A stretch of 64,000 nucleotides of DNA, taken from Mya arenaria. Taxonomy: Eukaryota > Mollusca > Bivalvia > Myida > Myidae. The DNA is taken from positions 69,247,594-69,311,593 of the forward strand of contig NC_069134.1 in assembly GCF_026914265.1 (NCBI RefSeq), in the 5' to 3' direction. Position 1 is the stretch's first letter. Each line of letters begins with the position of its first letter. The notes beneath the pieces are model-generated. The model was not told where the DNA came from, ran no database searches, and saw only the letters and a list, made by a program, of their open reading frames with translations. This document shows positions 49,406 through 61,175 of the stretch, piece by piece. Both the position numbers and the translations under genes were made by a program.

Positions 49406-51042
49406 CTCAATATACAAATAAGGCTAATTCATCTCAAAACTCGCATGACAACATCAAAGCTAGTTTCTCTCACGATTCTTACTCAACATTCCTGGATCAC
49501 CATACTGGAACTTTGTAAACATTCAGTAGGTCAAGCGAGGGAGTGAGATCTGAAATCTGCACCGACGCAATACCGGATTAGTTGTAAATCTTGTCATTGC
49601 ACTTAACATTCTGTTTGCAAATTATTTTTGTTCATGTCGGAAATTTGTAAGCGAGCAGCTGCGCGCTTGGTGGCGCATGAATAACAATTTAAAAATAAAA
49701 TTGTCCCACGAAAATACGTCTAATTTATCACTCTTATAATGATGTTGCAGATATGTTTTGCAATATATTTATATTACGTCCATTGTATAATAATATGCGA
49801 ATCATAATACAATTTCAGTATTTCTGGTTTTCCGTGGAGAAAACAGTTACGTATTAAACTGGGCGCACTTTTTTGTTCATAAAAGTAAATATTACACAAA
49901 ATAATCAAAGTGAAGTTCCCTTTTTCAGGATTCTTCTTTTAATTTGTTTACTTATGCACATTTATGAGAAGGAGACCATTTACATAAGTATGAAGGACAT
50001 GAATTATAGCCCTGTCCTAAATCCCCCCTGACCTCGTTTGACGTACCAAAGAGCTTCACGAGATTCACCCGAAAATAGCCTCCTTCAACAAAAACAAAAA
50101 TGCCATTGATAAAACTTGTTTGATTTTGGAGATCGATTTGTTTGATCAAGAAAATCTGAACGGTGTCAAGATACTCCCCCGCAAGAGCGTCACTTCGGGT
50201 GTTTCCGTTGATATCCGTTTTCCGGATATTAAAAGTACGAAAGCGCTGGTGGATTTTTGTGGTTTATGTCTCACCGTTTACTATTGAAGAGACTGTCGTC
50301 AAAATAAGGATAAAGCGTTCAACTGTGCACGTACAAATATGCTGATAATAAATGAATAACATTTAGATAGTTGCCAACTCGAGGTGAAGACAGCTTTTGA
50401 GAAGATGATTTGCATAAGTTAACATACCTTTACAAATGACGCAAGTAAAGAGAGCGGCGCGACTGTTTCGCTAATAAATCACCGTACAATTGATAAAAAC
50501 ATGCATAACCACGCATAGAAAACCAAGACCAAGAACGATGTTCACTAGATATGCCCTTACATGGAAACGTACAAAATGCAAATACTAATAAATAATTGGA
50601 AACGCTGAAGTTGAAAAGTCTGACCCTAACCATAACCCCTCAGTAACCCTAACCACCGAAACGCTGGGAAGGGCCTCAATGCACTATTTACTTTAATATC
50701 AATGATTGCTATCGCATTCAAGTGTTTTGACATAGAAACATATCGAATACTGACGGGGGCGTCTTCGTCCTTTGACCTTGAGATGAAGGTAAGGGGGCAG
50801 GGGGTCAGCACACCTCCGTGGGGAATTTTGAGGCCCTTTGTGGCGTAAGGCAAGCGATAAGTGTAGAATGCTTTGGAAGTTAAATATAAGATTGACCACT
50901 TGAAGGACCTTGCTATACGTCACATTACGCAAAAACCCTTTGCATAGGGGATAGTTACGTCTAATACGCATAGGTGGCAGTGTCTACCAGGTGTTATGAA
51001 TTACTATTTTTGTATATTGTTGTAAAACAAAGATGATTTCAG
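49406..51042. other. Non-coding stretch
   Basis: No gene or repeat supported. A few CCCTAA-like motifs occur near 50624-50655 but do not form an array. Confidence 0.4.
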
Positions 51043-51174
51043 CGTTCCGGGTAGATACAGCCACCTTTGGCCTAACGTTCATGACTGGAGTAACTGTTGG
51101 ACCATTTAGCTTCGATTATTTGAATAAAGATATTGCTGTACCGCTCAACGCTGTAATTCTCTCGTCGAGTTCTT
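51043..51174 (+). CDS. Candidate exon, protein not recognised
   Basis: A gatttcag acceptor and a gtaagt donor bracket 132 bp, open in one frame: FRVDTATFGLTFMTG, VTVGPFSFDYLNKDIAVPL and NAVILSSSS. Donor phase is 1. The next candidate exon (56027-56329) accepts the same phase. No domain was recognised, and the polypyrimidine tract before the acceptor is weak. Confidence 0.3.
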
Positions 51175-53185
51175 GTAAGTGCTTATACGTTGTGCATCAT
51201 TCATTTCTTAATTGTTCAACCTCAACTTTAACCTCTCACCCGATAGGAGTGTTGGTTCGATCTCCACCATGGGTACATTCTCAATGGATGAACCATATGG
51301 CTGTCCCAGAAGTGTACATTATATTATTTGGACAAAATGGAGACACAATGCAATTTGTGGCGGGCGGTTTTAAAATTGTTGCTATCTCATGTGTGGAAGG
51401 ACTAATGTCTGCAAATGAAACAAGGCATTTAAAAAACTTCACATTCTCATCAAAAAACATCTTAACTTTTTCCCCCAATTGTTAGCATCTAACAAACACA
51501 TCATAACATTGCACCGGTTTCTGTTTACTTGTAAACATTGAGGCCACAATTCTATCCTGTATTTGCCACTTTACACTCGATGCGTATTTGGTGGATGGAA
51601 TGCGAAAGTGATTTATCTTAAATAAAATCAATCGGATGTTTTATTCAGTTTTGAACTTATTTTTTAACTGCATGTTTGCAAGTGGACCAGGGTTTGGTTG
51701 CTGACTGCACATTTTACAAACGGTTGTTAAACAAACCACTAAAAAAACTTGAACTCTTCAATCACATTGGGTGCGTTTAAACTCGTTGCTGAATTGGGTG
51801 CGTGTAAAAGGATTGGACGCGCGTCTACAATTAAAAAAAGAAGTAATATCGTTCGAGAATAAATTCCAAACAGCAAGCCTCATGCTTGCTTATTCATCCT
51901 TTTTCTTCGCATACAGGATGGTCTTGTCAAAGTTCAAAGCAATGCCGTGCTAAAAGTTGTTAAAGTATTATACATGGGTAGAATTAGCACATACATATAC
52001 GGTATACTGTAGAATTGTTTCATGTTTAAGAGATCTATATCAGTGTCCTTTGTTCCACAAATGAACTTATATCTGCACGATGCACGTCAACCGCCCATTA
52101 CTCATGATCCTAGGCATCACCCAGAGGTAAACTAGGAAACTGAAATCTAAAAAATACTAATATTATATTAGGTTTGATTTTCAAAACCAGGATTTTTGTT
52201 AATTTTTGCTGGTCATCGGTCTTTTTTTACGTAGGCAAGATTGTATATAGGGATTATTAGAGTTATGTCAATGCGTACACATACAGTAAAACATATTTGA
52301 TACATAGGCATTGGTCATCCAAAAATCAAATCACATTCTAAAAAGTGTAAGGAGAGTACAATTAAATCATAGATGTTTATCCTGTAGAACTATGATATTT
52401 TTTCTTGAAAATAAAGCTTTAAATACACGCATCGCTAGTGCTCTATTTAGTATTTCTATTTTGAGAGTAAAATAATTCTAAGAAAGTTAATGCATGTTAT
52501 CATATTATTGACATCTTACCATTTTTATTAACGTATTAAAGCTACAACCTCGAACAATACAAATCATCGAGGCACAAAATACCACACACTTGATCCAACC
52601 ATCAACTCTAAACACCATGATAGTCTGCATTTTTTGGGTCAGAACCATGCACGACCTCTTAGGTTGGAGGCGGACACATATACAACTAGACACAGCGCGG
52701 GGATATTTTTCAGAATAAAGTGTCGGAAAAGAGATACAATACCTGTCTGTTTTAAAAACGATTCTCAATCATTATCAAATGTTTAATTACAATTACTACG
52801 CCCAAAACTGTAATTGACTAACGTTTTGGATTTTCTTTGACCAGAACCTACTTGGAGCCAACCGTTTATGGTATGAGACGGTCTATAAATTACGATATTC
52901 ACCCATTATCAAATGTTTAACTTAAATTATATAACTTCAGTCTTTAAATGTGTATCGTCGTTGTTATCTTTGACAGAGACCCTGCCACGGATAATCCCAC
53001 ATCAAACATAGTTAATCTACCGACCCGATTACCTGACCTAGATGAATGATCTTTGGGTCAATACTGCTATCCTCTCACTTAATCTCTGTTCAAGCTCTTC
53101 AATGTAAATTGTCACATAGTAAAATTTTTCTCGCTCATATAGTTAAGCTTGTGGAGTAACATACCACAACATTTGGGCTATTAAT
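51175..53185. other. Non-coding or unresolved stretch
   Basis: If the flanking candidate exons belong together, this is intron. No repeat or RNA gene was recognised. Confidence 0.4.
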
Positions 53186-53199
53186 ATTCTGCTGTGATA

Positions 53200-53872
53200 G
53201 TGGTGGGGATAGGGTGGTGGTGGTGGTGGTGATGGTGGTGATGGTGATGGTGGTGGGGATAGGGTGGTGGTGGTGGTGATGGTGGTGATGGTGATGGTGG
53301 GGGGATAGGGTGGTGGTGGTGGTGGTGGTGGTGGTGGTGGTGGTGGTGATGGTGGTGATGGTGGTGGGGATAGGGTGGTGGTGGTGGTGGTGGTGGTGGT
53401 GGTGATGATGGTGGGGATAGGGTGGTGGTGGTGGTGGTGATGGTGGTGTGATGGTGGGGATAGGGTGGTGGTGGTGGTGGTGGTGGTGTTTGGGATAGGG
53501 TGGTGGTGGTGGTGGTGGGGATAGGGTGGTGTTGAGGTGGTGGGGATAGGGTGGTGGTGGTGGTGGTGGTGGTGGTGGGGATAGTGTGGTGGTGGTGGTG
53601 GTGGGGATAAGGTGGTGGTAGTGGTGGTGGTGGTGGTGGGGATAGGGTGGTGGTAGTGGTGGTGGTGGTGGTGGGGATAGGGTGGTGGTAGTGGTGGTGG
53701 TGGTGGTGGGGATAGGGTGGTGGTAGTGGTGGTGGTGGTGGTGATAGGGTGGTGGTAGTGGTGGTGGTGGTGGTGGTGGGGATAGGGTGTAGGTGGTGGG
53801 GATAGGGTGGTGGTGGTGGTGGTGGTGGTGGTGGTGGGGATAGGGTGGTGGTGGTGGTGGGGATAAGGTGGT
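53200..53872. repeat. GGT-rich low-complexity array
   Basis: Runs of ggt alternate with ggtgatggtggtgatgg and ggggatagggtggtgg. The minus strand is open for 248 codons as Pro/Thr/His repeats, which is a consequence of triplet periodicity. The strand has many GGG runs and could form quadruplexes. Confidence 0.9.
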
Positions 53873-54660
53873 GGTATAAGATAGAACCTTGTATAAGATA
53901 GAACGTTAACACAAGTATTTCAGCCAAAATGATATCTAAACCTTACACCAGCGTGAGAAGGGGAGAAAGAGTCGTCAGCCCGACTTCACCTTCACCTTCG
54001 CTTACAATGCATCGCCCCAAAGTGTGGCTCACTTTGTCGATGTAAATTGGTTGAATGCGTCAAGTTACTTAAATATTCATGTGTTGTACTTGAACTTTAA
54101 AGTGATTGCACAATCTGAATATATTTGCTGTGGAATATACAAATCTATTGTTGCAAATATGTATAATAAATCGGATTGCCTTTTTCTGTAATTCTCAATT
54201 TCCATGACACATGCAGGACACTTACTAGTAATTAATTAATACTGGTTTCGTCTTGAATTTGGCTCAGCAAACCTTACACAATTGAGCTTAACAATTCTCC
54301 AATAACGTAAGGTTCGCGTGTGATTATTTGAGCGGCGCTTCATATATCACATGTGATGGAGGACATAACATTGTAATTTCGTTTCAAGGCCACAAAATCA
54401 CACAAAAATACTTGCAAAACTAGGTTATACATCTCATTTACTACATAACAGGATAGCATGATACAAAACAGTTTGTATTCATCAACGTTTTGTAACAACC
54501 ACGGTTGTGTTTGTATTTGATATGGTCTTCATATATGCATCAAAGATCGAAAGAGTCCAGACCTCCATTGGATAGAGTTGATACCCACCACGGACGGAGT
54601 CGAGACCACCACGGACGGATTCAACACCCTCCATGAATTGAGTCGATACCCACCATGGAT
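53873..54660. other. Non-coding stretch
   Basis: No gene seen. The last 110 bp hold two copies of caccacggacggagtcga-type sequence leading into the next array. Confidence 0.45.
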
Positions 54661-55341
54661 CAGAGCCCAGTCTCCAGTCCGAGTCCAGTTTCATATCCGA
54701 GTTCAGTCTTAACTCCGAGACCAGTTTCAAGCCCAGTCTAAAGTCCGAGTCCATTCTCGAGTCTCGAGCACAGTCTCAAGTCCGCGTCTTGTCTCAAACA
54801 CAGTCTCGCGTCCGAGTCCAGTCTCGAGCACAGACTCAAGTCCGAGTCCAGTCTCAAGTCAGAGTCCATTCTCGAGTCAGAGTCCATTCTCGAGTCAGAG
54901 TCCATTCTCGAGTCATAGTCCAGTTTCAAGTCAGAGCAATTATCAACTTCGAGTCCTTTTTAATGTCCGAGTCCAGTCTCATGTCCGAGTCGGTCTTAAC
55001 TCAGAGTCCAGTTTAATGACCGAGTCTAGTCTCAAGTCCGAGCCAGTCCCAAGTCCGAGTCTAGTCTCAGGTCCGAGTCAAGTCTCAACTCCGCGTCCAA
55101 TCTCAAGTCCGAATCCAGTGTCATGTTCATGTCTGATTTCAGATCAGGATCCAGTCTCAAGTCCGAAGCCAGTCTCAAGTCCGAGTCCAGTCTCAAGTCT
55201 GAGCCAGTCTCAAGTCTAAGCCAGTATCAAGTCCGAGTCCAGTCTCAAGTCCGAATCCAGTCTCAAGTTCGAGTCCAGTCTCATGTTCATGTCTGATTTC
55301 AGATCAGGGTCCAGTCTCAAGTCGGAGTTCATTCTCAAGAC
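54661..55341. repeat. 18-bp tandem array (agtctcaagtccgagtcc)
   Basis: About 35 copies of an 18-bp unit with many single-base variants. A longer block containing catgttcatgtctgatttca then gatcagg occurs twice (about 55121 and 55280), showing a copy event of about 159 bp. Because 18 is a multiple of three the frames stay open on both strands, but no gene is implied. Confidence 0.9.
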
Positions 55342-56026
55342 TAAGCAAAGCTTGTTTATAATGACCAAAATTCAACCGAATTGTTTTTTGTTGTTGTTAT
55401 TCTACAAAAAACGATATACATGTTCAATGTTTGTGAATTAGGGTTAAACTTGCCATTAATTTTAGCCAATTTCACCATCAATTTCTGATTGAAGAATCGT
55501 TAAAGATTGTGAAACGAAGAGTTTTGAGTCTTAATTCAAATCAGAGACTGTTCGCATGGACTCAGGTTTCTACTCGGAGAAAAGATGCGAGAGTGATGCA
55601 TCATGTCATTAAATTTTAAAGTCAAGTTCAGTTAATTAATGACCATTCTCATGCAACTTTAAATATCATGCCATTAAAATAAGAGTACAGTCATGTCACC
55701 GGGTTAATTATCCAGTCCACTTTTTAAAGAGACGATGTTATCAGCATATCGTGACACGGGACTTGCCAGGATTAGCTCCGACAGACAAGGATACCGACCG
55801 CCGTAATGCTGGAATGTGACACACTTCCAGCAGACCGTCAGTCTTCCTCAGTGGAATTATCCCCATCGTCAGCAACCACGGTACTTTCTTCCGTTACACT
55901 TCATACGTATTGTGTGACGATTGACTGACAAAATCTTGTTTTAATGAATATGCATGAGGCAGGAGAGACAACTCTTCTTCCAATGAATTCGCTTGTTACA
56001 CTGAAATTTGTTCAATAACTTTTCAG
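55342..56026. other. Non-coding or unresolved stretch
   Basis: A GC-richer patch at about 55735-55880 has no recognised coding signal. No repeat was seen. Confidence 0.4.
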
Positions 56027-56329
56027 TGCCAGTTGCCTCCGTGGACGTCTTGACTACTGCCAAAATTTGTTGTACTGTGAAGGCGGATTCGGTTCAACTC
56101 CGGAAATCGCCAGCATATGTTTCAACCGTAAAGCATCTGGTACTTTGCAGAACCAATGGAAGTGCTTCAATAATTATTCATGATTACGAGATTGTCCTAG
56201 CCAATTTGACCATGGTACAAAACGAAGCATGGCGTAGTGTGTATCGGGGGTATCCGACCGGAGCTACGATCGTGTGTTCGTTCATTGACAATGGCAAGGT
56301 TGAAAATGTCATCATGAAATGGACATTGG
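56027..56329 (+). CDS. Candidate exon, protein not recognised
   Basis: Bracketed by aacttttcag and a gg/gtattt donor, 303 bp open in one frame, phase 1 at both ends: PVASVDVLTTAKICC, VSTVKHLVLC, YEIVLANLTMVQNEAW and GATIVCSFIDNGK. Length and phase are those of an extracellular module, but the cysteine spacing does not match a domain I know. May join to 51043-51174. Confidence 0.35.
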
Positions 56330-56539
56330 GTATTTCGACATATTGGTTGTTCTATATAAGGTTATGTTTAAAAGTTCCATTTTGTGGCTCTTGTGGTCTA
56401 GAGAGTGACGAATCTTCATTATTTATAAGTCTTCTGAAATATCTAACTTAAGCACACTTTTTAAAACGAATGACTGACGAGTATTTAATTGACTTAAGCA
56501 ATATATGACTGGTATTTCTTCAGTGTGAAACAACCAAAT

Positions 56540-56806
56540 TTCAGTAGAAGTATAGTAAAAGTAGCAATAGTAGAAGTAGTAGCGGAAGTAGTAGGAGCAG
56601 CAGCATCAGCAGCATCAGCAGCAGCAGGAGTATTATTATTAGTAGTAGAAGTAGTTGCAGAAGTAGCAGCAGCAGCAGCAGCATTAGCAGCAGCAGGAGT
56701 ATTATTATTAGTAGTAGAAGTAGTTGCAGAAGTAGTAGCAGCAGCAGCATCAGCAGCAGCAGGAGTATTATTATTAGTAGTAGAAGTAGTTGCAGAAGAA
56801 GTAGTA
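56540..56806. repeat. GTA/GCA trinucleotide array with 66-69-bp higher-order units
   Basis: Runs of gta, gca and att triplets. A block gcaggagtattattattagt followed by agtagaagtagttgcagaag recurs about every 66-69 bp, three times. Open frames on both strands are triplet artefacts (poly-Ala/Val, poly-Leu). Confidence 0.9.
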
Positions 56807-56824
56807 TTTATACCCATATGCATG

Positions 56825-57479
56825 GTTGTGTATTGAAGTAATGAGATATATTTACGAGAGTTACAATCATAAAGGTTAGAAACGAGATAACTAAAAAAAG
56901 CATTGAAAAGAAAATAAATGAAACAGATACGTAAAAAGAGAGTTTATTTCGAAGCCGATTTCCATTTTATAAATTTATGACAGTCATCTGACACACTATT
57001 TTTTGGCATTATATTCAGAATTCCAGAATTCGGTACATTATTATAAAACTTACGTGCATCAAATTGTCGCTTTAAAGTTTTTCAGTAAAAAATGGGTACA
57101 TTATAAGGAACCAAACACAACTGATGTTATGGTTTGGTTGCAATTGTCAGACCAATTTTTGTACTGATACCAGAGTGTCAGTTGGTCAGGAGGTATTCAT
57201 ATAGAAGACAGTAGCTCGCAGGCGGGAAAGAAATATACTTAAACGGATTTTTTTTTAGATATTAATTAGATTTCAAATATGAAAAAAATACTGAATTTAC
57301 TGGATATTTTGCTCGAGTTACGTATTGTAGAGTGTCTCGTATCTGATCATCGTATTTGGTAACTAAAAAGACAGAACGTCCAAGAGATATAAACCTATTT
57401 CAAACTGTACATGTCTATACTGAATATATAACTGGTAAAAAAAATGGATAGTGCATTGAAGAAACACACACAAAAAAAA
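56825..57479. other. AT-rich non-coding stretch
   Basis: No gene or repeat supported. Confidence 0.45.
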
Positions 57480-57842
57480 TTAAGATATGTTAAAGCATGT
57501 TTTAAATAAAAAAAAACTCATTTTACTGAAATGACTTTTGGATTTAGAAAAGACCAATATTGCGTTTGATGTATGCATTGTTAGGCTGTCATTCATGTTC
57601 CCGTTTAGAGCCATTGTCTGAAAGTAAAAGGACGCATTTAGTAGACTAACGCCGGTGCCTGATTGATCAAATAAGTCAACCAGTAAAACAGGATCGCTGC
57701 GCACAAAAGCATTTTGGAATTTCAGGTGTATATAATGGGGAAACTTTATATGACAAACTTCAAGCATATCTCTGACATATTCCCTGGCACGGAACTGTAT
57801 CTCAATCCTAGATAAGTAAACTGTTACATTGTAACGAGCATA
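57480..57842 (-). CDS. Unrecognised minus-strand open frame, possible exon
   Basis: Open for about 120 codons without low complexity: YNVTVYLSRIEIQF, YVRDMLEVCHIKFPHYIHL, SDPVLLVDLFDQSGTG and LLNASFYFQTMAL. It has three N-glycosylation sequons (NVT, NAS, NDS). No ATG is near its start; the upstream edge is a possible tag/tct acceptor. It ends in a stop at 57480. Family unknown; it may be a decayed element. Confidence 0.25.
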   Translation of the reverse strand, partial: YARYNVTVYLSRIEIQFRAREYVRDMLEVCHIKFPHYIHLKFQNAFVRSDPVLLVDLFDQSGTGVSLLNASFYFQTMALNGNMNDSLTMHTSNAILVFSKSKSHFSKMSFFLFKTCFNIS

Positions 57843-57954
57843 CAAAGACTATTATAAGTTCTTGTTCCGTTTGATTAATTACAAAAAGGTCCACTTTTGA
57901 AGAAAAGAAAAATCAAAACAATTATGTTATAATTTTTTATGAATCTACTGTTCA

Positions 57955-58115
57955 ATTCAAATTTGAATTTAAAGCGCCAGGCAAGGTTTAACTTTTAAAT
58001 GCATTTGTAGTATCTTTTAACGTCTTTCTGTATGACGCGACCAGAGATCGAACCCACGACCCCCGCTCCGTAGGCGGACGCTTTAACCAGTAGGCCACGG
58101 GGACGGTCTCAAGTA
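57955..58115 (-). mobile_element. tRNA-derived SINE
   Basis: On the minus strand a tRNA-like head (ccccgtggcctactggttaa, A box; gtgggttcgatctct, B box) is followed by a body, gcgtcatacagaaagacgtt, and by ccttgcctggcgct. This head-body combination resembles a SINE frequent in bivalves. The acceptor stem ends do not pair, so it is not a working tRNA. Confidence 0.72.
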
Positions 58116-58292
58116 TGAGCCAGATCGTCAGGAATCGTTCTGCGACACATACATTTTAAAAATACTTCATTATCATTGGACCACAAACAATTGTATCCGT
58201 ATAACGTTAAAACATTATGCAATTGCACAAACTCAAACCTAAATTATATCTGGAAGACAAATGGGTAATCATTCATGAGTATAACAAGATCA

Positions 58293-58554
58293 GGGGCCAT
58301 GATTACGAACAGTCTTGAGTCCAAGTCTAGACTCAGACTCATAAAAGCATTTTTATAAAGGAACAAAAAATCATATTTATTCCATTTCTTTTACAAAAAA
58401 ATTGTAAGTTAAAGAAAACATTTAAATAGTAATATATTTCAAGAAATTTTGCCATCAACACTCCGAAAGAAGGAAAATTACAATGAAATTAAGAGTTGCC
58501 GTAATGAGTCTTGAGTCTGAACTCAGACTTGAGACTGTTCGTAATCACTGCCCC
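58293..58554. mobile_element. MITE with about 29-bp inverted termini
   Basis: The left end ggggccatgattacgaacag then tcttgagtc and the right end gacttgagactgttcgtaat then cactgcccc are inverted copies. The inner arms also pair (gactcagactc / gagtctgaactcag). Non-coding, 262 bp. A relic lies at 14095-14165. Confidence 0.8.
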
Positions 58555-58654
58555 AGGTGCCTCTTGTCGAGCAGCTTCATGGTGCTGGTGTTGTCAATAG
58601 TCATATGATATGTTTTTACAACTTCTAGATGTTTTGCAGGGAGAGAAAATGGAC

Positions 58655-59000
58655 AAGACCGACCTGCAGGGGCCGTATCCACTAAATATACCGTGTTTGC
58701 TGCACCTTTATTTCAAATTTAACTCGGTATCCTTTATAAGAACCTTTGTTGTCGATATTTATTCATCCTATCTGATATATTGAAACAATTGTATTACTTG
58801 CGGTGAATCTTATTTGGGAGTAAGAGTGCATATTTTAGCAAATGCATCATTTTAGTGAAATTTGGGCTCGAAAGCATAATTTCAAACGAATTGAAGCACA
58901 ATTGTGTAATTCATTTCTGTTTCTGCCTCTAAGGACACATTTGGTTGCAGGGATATAAAATGGACAAGACAGACCTGCAGGGGCCGTATCCACTAACCAA
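58655..59000. repeat. Direct repeat of about 45 bp flanking a decayed TTAA MITE (copy 3)
   Basis: The sequence aaaatggacaagaccgacct followed by gcaggggccgtatccactaa occurs at about 58646-58687 and again at 58957-58998. Between the copies, 58694-58833 matches the TTAA MITE family (ttcatcctatctgatatatt, gggagtaagagtgcat). The far terminus of that MITE copy is not recognisable. Confidence 0.6.
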
Positions 59001-59429
59001 CTTAGATCTAACTTAGGTTTAAGTGTAGAATCTGAGTTATTACATTTGACTGTTAAAATAACTGGCAAACAGCTGAGGCACATCTAAGGATAAGTTGAAG
59101 CCACCGTATTATAGCTTTTATTTAACAGTTTGTCAATGCTTTATTATATCTAAAAATGTCTTATATTGTTTATTGAACATGGTGTACTCTTCAGAGTCAA
59201 GTCATAAAGTTTGCACTTTACCAAAACATAATTCACAACTATGGTATGACGCATGATGTCAGTTTATGACATATGCATGGTTTTGTTTTAAAAGTGATAC
59301 ATATGCTAACATAGCAGATAAAAGAACAACTTACTGAAGCGTCAAACATTTGAATAAAGGAAAACCGAAAATAGAAAGTTCCAAATTTCAACTATGTGAA
59401 CCTTAGAGAACCGTGAACAAATGAAATTA

Positions 59430-60200
59430 TTATATCGTAAGATAAGGGGTGTTTTGTTTCCAAATTGTTACATTGTAATAATTCTTTGTTCTCTGGTCCA
59501 AAATACAGTAATTCTATCCTAATAGGTTCAACCTGCCATATGGAATATAGAAATGTGTCAAGTCATTCATAAGTACATAACTTTAAAAGAAATTGTCTTA
59601 AGATCAAAGATATTGAGGCCCATACATTATACAATACAATTCACAGATCAAGTTCTTTACAATTGTAATATTTGTGACAACTTTTTAAAAAAAATAAGAG
59701 AAATATAATATAGCAGCTTTTTGTGAAATGTGTGCTCCAAAGCATTATTTCAGACGTATGGAAGCACATTCGTGTCTTTATTTCTGTCCCGGAGCACCTG
59801 GCGACACCTCCTCCGCCTAGTATTGTCTAAAAAATGTTCATGTTCATATCACCCAACGCCTAACCCCCACTCCCTCTACCCCACCCCTCACCAAGTTACA
59901 ACCTATTTTAGATGTTCTTGGATTATGCCCCAAAAGTGCGCCCTTCCTATGGTTGTATCCTTGAGCCGCACTGGTTTAGACTTCATCAAACATGTATTCG
60001 AGGTCCAGTTGTCAACAATTTGTTTCTTAGTCTTTCACGTACTGACTATATCTTGATTAACGCAGTTGGAACTTCATTGCCGAGTTCAGGGACAAAACAC
60101 TTATCACGTACGCTGTTGTTTTATGGGACATGTATCAAATGCATAATAACAGGAATAAACAAACAAACAAACACACAAACAAACAAACACACACACAAAT
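59430..60200. repeat. Ancient segmental duplication, left copy
   Basis: Corresponds to 62100-62690 in order and orientation. Paired stretches include attgtaataattctttgttc, cattcataagtacataac, ttcgaggtccagttgtcaac, ttaacgcagttggaacttca and tcagggacaaaacacttatc. It ends in an AAAC-type microsatellite at about 60155-60200. Confidence 0.65.
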
Positions 60201-60281
60201 ATATACTCAACGAGGAAACACAATAATAAACAAGCAACAAAACAAACAAACTAATACTCTATAAACAAACAAGAAGTACAC

Positions 60282-60363
60282 ATCATATATCATGATCACA
60301 TGATATAACATGATCACATGATATAACATGATCACATCATATAACATGATCACATGATATGAC
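60282..60363. repeat. 18-bp palindromic repeat (catgatcacatgatataa)
   Basis: About four to five tandem copies. Each contains tgatca and catg palindromes. Confidence 0.8.
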
Positions 60364-60499
60364 ACATTTATTGAATATATTGTTGAATAAAAGTATATTA
60401 TGATTATATTATAATTTATTGAGAAGATTAATTGAATGTAATGACCAAAAAAGTATTTGTATGCGGTCTTAAAACAGTTTGAGAGAGATAAAACCTAAC

Positions 60500-61175
60500 A
60501 ACAACGTTAAACCTTACACGGCATTAAAGAGATAGACCTTACAACAGCATTAGAGAGATAGACTTTACAACAGCATTAGAGAGATAGACCTTACAACAGC
60601 ATTAGAGAGATAGACCTTACAACAGCATTAGAGAGATAGACCTTACATCAGCATTAGAGAGATAGACCTTACATCAACATTAGAGAGATATACCTTACAA
60701 CAGCATTAGAGAGATAGACTTTACAACAGCATTAGAGAGATAGACCTTACAACAGCATTAGAGAGATAGACCTTACATCAGCATTAGAGAGATAGACCTT
60801 ACAACAACATTAGAGAGATAGACTTTACAACAGCATTAGAGAGATAGACCTTACAACAGCATTAGAGAGATATACCTTACAACAGCATTAGAGAGATAGA
60901 CCTTACAACAGCATTAGAGAGATAGACCTTACAACAGCATTAGAGAGATCGACCTTACAACAGCATTAGAGAGATAGACCTTACATCAGCATTAGAGAGA
61001 TAGACCTTACATCAGCATTAGAGAGATAGACCTTACATCAACATTAGAGAGATAGACTTTACAACAACATTAGAGAGATAGACCTTACATCAACATTAGA
61101 GAGATAGACCTTACAACAACATTAGAGAGATAGACCTTACAACAACATTAGAGAGATAGACCTTACAACAGCATT
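60500..61175. repeat. 26-bp tandem array, family A
   Basis: Unit ccttacaacagcattagaga followed by gataga (26 bp), about 25 copies with few variants (acatcagc, acaacaac). It changes abruptly into family B near 61175. Confidence 0.92.

Noticed and set aside
50624..50655. Telomere-like CCCTAA motifs
   Set aside because: Only three or four imperfect copies, no array; more likely chance.
53181..53927. A 248-codon minus-strand frame of Pro/Thr/His
   Set aside because: Pure triplet-repeat artefact with no non-repetitive part.
58030..58112. A tRNA gene on the minus strand
   Set aside because: Good A and B boxes but unpaired acceptor ends and a SINE body downstream.
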